Part shown: positions 61,459-64,000 of the stretch, in pieces | How positions within the stretch are numbered: the first letter of the stretch is position 1 | Layout: every line of letters starts with the position of its first letter | Assembly: GCF_000803065.1 (NCBI RefSeq) | Contig: NZ_JSXI01000068.1 | Coordinates: 24,293-88,292 of the forward strand | Length of the DNA stretch: 64,000 nt | DNA from: Sphingomonas sp. ERG5 | GTDB lineage: Bacteria > Pseudomonadota > Alphaproteobacteria > Sphingomonadales > Sphingomonadaceae | Direction: 5' to 3' | The notes under the pieces: model-generated | Told to the model about the DNA's origin: nothing | The model's input: the letters and a program-made list of their open reading frames with translations, nothing else | Databases searched by the model: none | Program-made: the position numbers and the translations under genes

Positions 61459-61554
61459 ATGTCGATCCGTGAGTTGGCTTCGAGCGCCATCCTGGAAGAG
61501 TTCAGCAAGCAGCTCGAGCGTCAACAGGTCGCCGCCCGTGTGCGCATCACTTGA
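61459..61554 (+). CDS. very short open frame, possible gene remnant
   Basis: A 31-residue frame, MSIRELASSAILEEFSKQ..., after AGGGTGG. The upstream in-frame codons back to the stop at 61417 (DLERYLSAKGG) also read like protein, which suggests the 3' end of a lost gene rather than a complete one. I recognise no family. Confidence 0.2.
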   Translation: MSIRELASSAILEEFSKQLERQQVAARVRIT

Positions 61555-61818
61555 CCGAGTCCGCTTTCGGGAACGGCGCGTAGTTCAATGAATGGCCGCT
61601 CATGGGCGCATCGCTGCCGACCCAAGGGTCCAAGCGAACGTCCGCGTTGCGCAGGCGGCAACGACCCAATTTCTGCCGTCCGGGCCGCCCAGCTCGCTCC
61701 CCAACTTCGGACTCTTGTTCACATGGGCCGATGACTCGCAATGCGGGCGACGACAGCTAGGCGGAACGGCGAGAAGTGGGACATTCCTGCCCTTTAAAGC
61801 GGCAGCGGCGAACGGCCG

Positions 61819-62721
61819 TTATCCGGCGGAAGCGGACGAATACGTCGACGGGACATCTCGGAATCGCCAAACCGATTGGCTGGTAGCGCTCCACAACTGC
61901 CGTCGTGCCTCATCGCTGTTCGCGGGAGAGGCAGGCATCAGGCGATGGGCGCCCTTTACCGAGACATACTCCCCGGTTCGCTCGCCGAATACGGGATCGG
62001 TGGCAAGGCGGACGATGATTCCCGCCCCATGTTCGGGGTTGCCGATGCCCAGCCTTTTCAGTGCCCAGGCAAGCGGACGAGCAAAGCCCAGTTCGCGGCC
62101 AAGGCTTGTGACGTTGAACCCGGGACACAGGCAATTGACGGCAACGCCGCTGCCCTCAAGTTGCCGCGCCAGTTCGAGAGAGAACATGATGTCCAGCAGC
62201 TTGGAGAAGCCGTAGATTTTCGACGATCCTCGGGCGGCGAAAGGTGCGATGTCGAACAGATCACTGGTGATGTCGCGACTGCGACTCTGGCAGGACGCTT
62301 CCGAGCCCACAGTGACGATGCGCGAGGGAGCAGAGCGTATCAGCGTATCCCGCAGAATATCCGTCAACAGCCAGGGCGCGAGATAGTTGACTGCGATCAT
62401 CTCGGCAAAGCCATCCTTAGTGATGCGCTGTCGAAAGGCGTGAAGGCCGGCATTGTTGATGAGCACGTCGATATGGGGATGCCGCGCGGCAATTGCCCGG
62501 CCGGTCACGGCCACAGCCGACAGGTCGGTGAAGTCCACATAATATATGGCGATCGAGGCGGAAGGGGCGGCAGCCGCGATCGCCTTTTGCGTCCTGTCGG
62601 CTTTGGCTTCATTGCGCGCGGTTAGGATCAGATCGGCGCCGCGCCGGGCGAGTTCCAGCGCCGCCAGATAGCCGATGCCATCGGTTGCCCCCGTAATGAG
62701 GATAGTAGGTCTGTCGGCCAC
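61819..62721 (-). CDS. SDR family oxidoreductase (retinol-dehydrogenase-like)
   Basis: 300 residues with a GTG at 62721; the ATGs at 62754/62757 would place the start inside the operator region. TGATDGIG at about 8-15, NNAGLH, VGSEASCQS with the catalytic Ser, YGFSK for Tyr/Lys, CLCPGF. The longer C-terminus (EYVSVKGAHRLMPASPAN) is like the WWOX/retinol dehydrogenase branch. Divergent from the MarR gene at 62811, which probably represses it. Substrate unknown. Confidence 0.82.
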   Translation of the reverse strand: MADRPTILITGATDGIGYLAALELARRGADLILTARNEAKADRTQKAIAAAAPSASIAIYYVDFTDLSAVAVTGRAIAARHPHIDVLINNAGLHAFRQRITKDGFAEMIAVNYLAPWLLTDILRDTLIRSAPSRIVTVGSEASCQSRSRDITSDLFDIAPFAARGSSKIYGFSKLLDIMFSLELARQLEGSGVAVNCLCPGFNVTSLGRELGFARPLAWALKRLGIGNPEHGAGIIVRLATDPVFGERTGEYVSVKGAHRLMPASPANSDEARRQLWSATSQSVWRFRDVPSTYSSASAG

Positions 62722-62740
62722 GAGCGCCTCACCATGTAGT

Positions 62741-62779
62741 GGATATATGTCCATCAACCATATTGGTTGCTATATGTCC
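62741..62779. promoter_or_regulatory. palindromic operator between SDR and marR genes
   Basis: CAACCATATTGGTTG at 62755-62769 is a perfect palindrome (6-bp arms, 3-bp centre). It is flanked by GGATATATGTCC (62741-62752) and CTATATGTCC (62770-62779), two similar AT-rich half sites. This is exactly where a MarR dimer pair would sit to control both divergent genes. Confidence 0.65.
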
Positions 62780-62810
62780 ACAAAATTGGAAGAATGGTGT
62801 CGGAGGAAAC

Positions 62811-63245
62811 ATGGACCCCAACCGCTCAGACGTCATTGCCGCGCTTGGCGGGGAGTTGAATGCCCTGCTGGCAGCCTTTCGCGCCATCATGGCCGGTTCT
62901 GCGGCACAGTTTCATGCCGATCTCCAGCCCGCGGCCTATCAGATCGCCGTGACGCTCGCCGCGCGCGGCGCGTCAAAGGCAGGCACTTTGGCCGAAAAAC
63001 TCGGGATGGATAAAAGTGCCGTCAGTCGTCTGGCGAAATCCCTCTGCGGGGCCGGACTGGCCGCTGCCTCACCCGATCCCGAAGACGGCCGGGGCGTTCT
63101 GTACAGCCTGACGGATGAGGGTGCGGACAGGGTTCGGGTAGCCAATTTGGTCAAGTCCGATGCATATTTCGCGCGCATCGAGGGATGGAGCGACGAAGAG
63201 CTTTCCCAGTTCGTCATCTCGTTACGGAAATTCAATCAGGTCTGA
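62811..63245 (+). CDS. MarR-family transcriptional regulator
   Basis: 144 residues, ATG at 62811 after GGAGGAA; the longer frame to 62739 crosses the operator. The helix-turn-helix is SKAGTLAEKLGMDKSAVSRL, followed by the wing PDPEDGRGVLYSLTDEGADR, both standard MarR elements; the dimer helices are at the ends (EEELSQFVISLRKFN-like end). Likely a ligand-responsive repressor of the divergent SDR through the palindrome at 62755-62769. Confidence 0.88.
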   Translation: MDPNRSDVIAALGGELNALLAAFRAIMAGSAAQFHADLQPAAYQIAVTLAARGASKAGTLAEKLGMDKSAVSRLAKSLCGAGLAAASPDPEDGRGVLYSLTDEGADRVRVANLVKSDAYFARIEGWSDEELSQFVISLRKFNQV

Positions 63246-63750
63246 ACGCGTTGCGCCGAATGGCGCCAGAAAAGGACAAGCGGCACCGATGGACAATCAA
63301 AGGTCCGTTATTGACGGCCTAGAAAGCCGCAGATGCCGACCATCAAATGCGTGAAGCGCGAAGGCCCGCTTTTGCTAACAGCCGCCGTTCGCTGCAGAAT
63401 TGCGACTGTCCGACATTGGTCGGCCACAGAAGAGCCTCGCCGTGCAGGCGGGCGGAATGACTACCGGGCGCCCGAAGCTGAGGCCAATTTAGGCCGACAG
63501 CAGGCGCTCAGAATCTTCGCCCGGACGTAGCTACCCGATCGCTCGCACCGCCGTTCAGAGGCACCGTAAAGCGAAGTGCCTCCAGGCCCGCCTGTTGATT
63601 TGCGTGGGTTATTGGTACTGTACGAATATCGTTGGGCCTTGACTTCAATCAGAACTCGTGCGGACTATTACGCAATACCGCTTTGCTTTGAAGCCAAGGC
63701 AGAAGTTGCGCGCACGGTCGAATTTTTTAAACTGAAAAAGGAGAGCGATC
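63246..63750. other. gene-free stretch right of marR
   Basis: About 500 bp with no convincing gene; the open frames use atypical codons. The part 63600-63750 is AT-rich and ends in AAGGAGAGC, the ribosome site of the small basic gene. Confidence 0.5.
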
Positions 63751-63912
63751 ATGGCACTTAAACCAGGGCCAAAGCCGATAGCGAAATCAACAGGGAAACC
63801 GGATCAGCGCCGCCGCGATAACAAAACCACACCAGGGAATACACCGTCCCTCAAACCAAGCAAATCTAGCAAGTTGAACCGCGCCGGGTCTGCCGGAGGC
63901 CGTGGGTTGTGA
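63751..63912 (+). CDS. small basic protein
   Basis: 53 residues, MALKPGPKPIAKSTGKPD..., strongly basic and rich in Lys, Arg, Pro, Gly and Ser, ending GGRGL. It has an excellent ribosome site (AAGGAG) 7 nt before the ATG and an AT-rich upstream region fit for a promoter, so translation is credible. No hydrophobic core: probably disordered, nucleic-acid-binding or membrane-contacting. Its stop nearly touches the end of an IS3-type transposase read on the other strand, so it may be an accessory gene beside the IS. Confidence 0.5.
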   Translation: MALKPGPKPIAKSTGKPDQRRRDNKTTPGNTPSLKPSKSSKLNRAGSAGGRGL

Positions 63913-63913
63913 G

Positions 63914-64000
63914 TCACGCTGCCATATCGATGTTGTCCGCGGCAGCATAATATTGATCTTCGGCTTCGGCAGGCGGGATGTTGCCGATGGGCTCCATCAG
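63914..64000 (-). mobile_element. 3' end of an IS3-family transposase (OrfB), continues beyond the window
   Basis: The last 28 codons of a minus-strand frame read LMEPIGNIPPAEAED...YYAAADNIDMAA and stop at 63914. The EPIGNIPPAEAE segment followed by YY is the well-known C-terminal end of IS3-type OrfB integrases. The catalytic part lies outside the window. Confidence 0.8.

Larger units (their letters stand above)
61296..61818. other. upstream region of the response regulator and adjacent debris
   Basis: 523 bp holding the regulator promoter with motif copy C and one tiny open frame (61459-61554). Longer frames here read only as shadows of the SDR gene to the right. Confidence 0.45.

Noticed and set aside
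63576..63761. 61-residue frame before the small basic gene
   Set aside because: No ribosome site, atypical composition, and it overlaps the ribosome site of the better candidate at 63751.
1..64000. CRISPR arrays, tRNA and rRNA genes
   Set aside because: No regularly spaced short repeats with unique spacers and no recognisable tRNA or rRNA sequence were seen on either strand.

Overview
The window reads as the chromosome (or a large replicon) of a GC-rich alphaproteobacterium, most likely Sphingomonas/Novosphingobium-like. The signs are a large TonB-dependent receptor with the plug style common in sphingomonads, frequent short-chain dehydrogenases, Rieske aromatic-ring genes, a Tn4371/IncP-type trb module, and heavy use of GTG starts with 4-bp ATGA/GTGA gene overlaps. 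All calls come from reading the sequence; no database search was run.

Left part (1-17031). After a truncated FAD oxidoreductase, two SDRs and a DUF819 membrane protein come a TonB-dependent receptor (minus strand, with a clear intrinsic terminator) and, divergent from it, a tightly overlapping nine-gene run on the plus strand. That run starts with an exported tricorn-like S41 protease and an exported amidohydrolase, then continues as an indole-3-acetate catabolic (iac) cluster: amidase iacH, flavoprotein iacA, iacB, SnoaL-like iacI, Rieske iacC/iacD and SDR iacE. The ferredoxin (iacF) and flavin reductase (iacG) genes are absent. The layout suggests uptake, hydrolysis and ring attack of an indole-acetyl compound or conjugate.

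Accessory part (17223-29760). An exported alpha/beta hydrolase faces a shortened ArsR-type regulator. Next to it lies an orphan piece of a conjugation system (traG-copG-trbB-trbC-trbD-trbE) with no relaxase and no trbJLFGI. A LysR/NmrA/DUF1857 divergon, two small unknown genes and an internally deleted IS66 transposase follow.

Central part (29856-43925). A 10.3-kb operon encodes a DUF4132 HEAT-like giant protein, a MoxR-type AAA+ ATPase, a DUF5682 protein, a vWA (MIDAS) protein and a SWIM zinc-finger protein. A second, paralogous DUF4132 protein converges on it with a 1-bp gap. This resembles the uncharacterised yehI-yehL-yehM-yehP-yehQ set of Escherichia coli and is the strongest candidate here for a poorly described biological system, possibly a conflict/defence or protein-remodelling machine.

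Right part (44173-64000). A LysR regulator faces an SDR-SDR-NADP oxidoreductase set that ends in gene debris. Then comes a surface locus read on the minus strand: response regulator, sensor kinase, broken lipoprotein gene, exported 411-residue protein and a 2867-residue autotransporter built from about 2.1-kb repeated modules. Three copies of an operator-like motif sit upstream of the regulator, the lipoprotein/exported-protein pair and the autotransporter, which suggests one regulon. The window ends with an SDR/MarR divergon around a palindromic operator, a small basic protein gene and the 3' end of an IS3-type transposase.
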